From Perkinsus chesapeaki (lineage: Eukaryota > Perkinsozoa > Perkinsida > Perkinsidae): 25,394 nucleotides of DNA. Of this stretch, positions 24,795 through 25,394 are shown in pieces. How positions within the stretch are numbered: position 1 is the stretch's first letter; every line of letters starts with the position of its first letter. The position numbers were made by a program, and so were the translations under genes. The DNA is taken from NCBI GenBank assembly GCA_013115145.1, contig JAAPAO010000528.1, forward strand, positions 1 through 25,394. Direction: 5' to 3'. The notes beneath the pieces are model-generated. The model searched no databases and was not told where the DNA came from. It worked only from the letters and a program-made list of their open reading frames with translations.

Positions 24795-25394
24795 GTGCAT
24801 TTTTTTAACCCGTTTTGCTTCGAGATTATCTTATTTGTGCGAGCTGAGTCGAAACCAATTTTAGTTGCATGTATCTGTGTTGCAATATACTAAAGAGATC
24901 GTCTTCTCTCGAACTCCGAAGTTGGTTACCGATTTCCCTTGTCTACTTCGGTTCAGAGGTTTATAAGCATCTTTTAGAAATTACTGCACGAAGGCTTCAC
25001 CGGTAGTAACGGTAGAGATCTGATGTGGTTATGGCCCATAACTTATGGGTACCGTCGAGAGTGTGAACCTATCTTTCCCTCGGTGCATGTATACCAACCT
25101 CAATTTTATTGGTGTGGTAGTGGGCAATCAGACAGTGTTCAAAGTCGGCTAGCTGTCGATACCCGGTCGCTAGACCTCCTCAAATGAGGCATCCGCGCGA
25201 TATCAAAAATTATATATTCCTTTCTCGGGAGTAAGAGCCATTAAGCATGTCCGGCCGTATTAAGTAAAAAGATACGTACCCCATTGGTACTTGTATTAAG
25301 TGTGCGGAGGTTGATGACAGGCGCACGGTGTGGCCAAAATTCAAAGTGCCCCGAAAATTTAACTCAGTATGTGGAATAGGTTCAAACGAAAATC
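24795..25394. other. Unassigned 3' end of the window
   Basis: No gene, RNA or repeat could be supported. The frame from 24762 stays open to a TAA near 24890, but its sequence after the putative donor looks intron-like (T-rich, hydrophobic translation). If the gene starting at 24660 is real, this is probably intron plus later exons continuing past the window. Confidence 0.35.

Overview
This 25.4 kb window is nuclear DNA from an intron-rich eukaryote that uses the standard genetic code. It holds five genes I could assemble exon by exon, plus the likely first exons of a sixth. All lie head to tail on the + strand. I rebuilt the exon structures by hand, requiring a GT donor, an AG acceptor, matching codon phase across every junction, and continuity with family motifs. 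In all five models the summed exon length is divisible by three. More than half of the introns (34 of 63) are only 37-55 nt long. Very short introns, one-directional gene order and small gaps between genes suggest a protist, most likely an alveolate of the Perkinsus type. That is an inference from architecture; no marker gene settles it.

Layout. Positions 209-1983 encode a 256-aa, mostly disordered protein with a protein phosphatase 1 docking (RVxF-type) sequence. Positions 1984-3690 are intergenic, with triplet microsatellites. Positions 3691-9593 encode a 1076-aa Ski2 RNA helicase with six large introns, one carrying a 51-bp minisatellite. Positions 9661-16810 encode a 1151-aa P4-ATPase of the Neo1/ATP9 class in 25 exons. 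Its start codon is only 67 nt after the SKI2 stop. Positions 16811-17195 are intergenic and contain a perfect 9-bp hairpin. Positions 17196-19544 encode a 525-aa serine carboxypeptidase (family S10) in 11 exons, with an uncleaved-type N-terminal membrane anchor. Positions 19986-24510 encode a 737-aa kinesin-13 in 18 exons. Positions 24660 onward probably begin another gene.

The genes do not form a pathway. They cover cytoplasmic RNA decay (Ski2), endomembrane lipid asymmetry (flippase), endomembrane proteolysis (carboxypeptidase), microtubule depolymerisation (kinesin-13) and probably phosphatase targeting (first gene). The points most worth following up are: the PP1-docking protein; the cluster of short, stop-free, multiple-of-three introns in the flippase; the DGET-to-DGEK change in its actuator domain; a phase-symmetric exon in the kinesin motor domain; and a GC-rich motif shared by several tiny introns.
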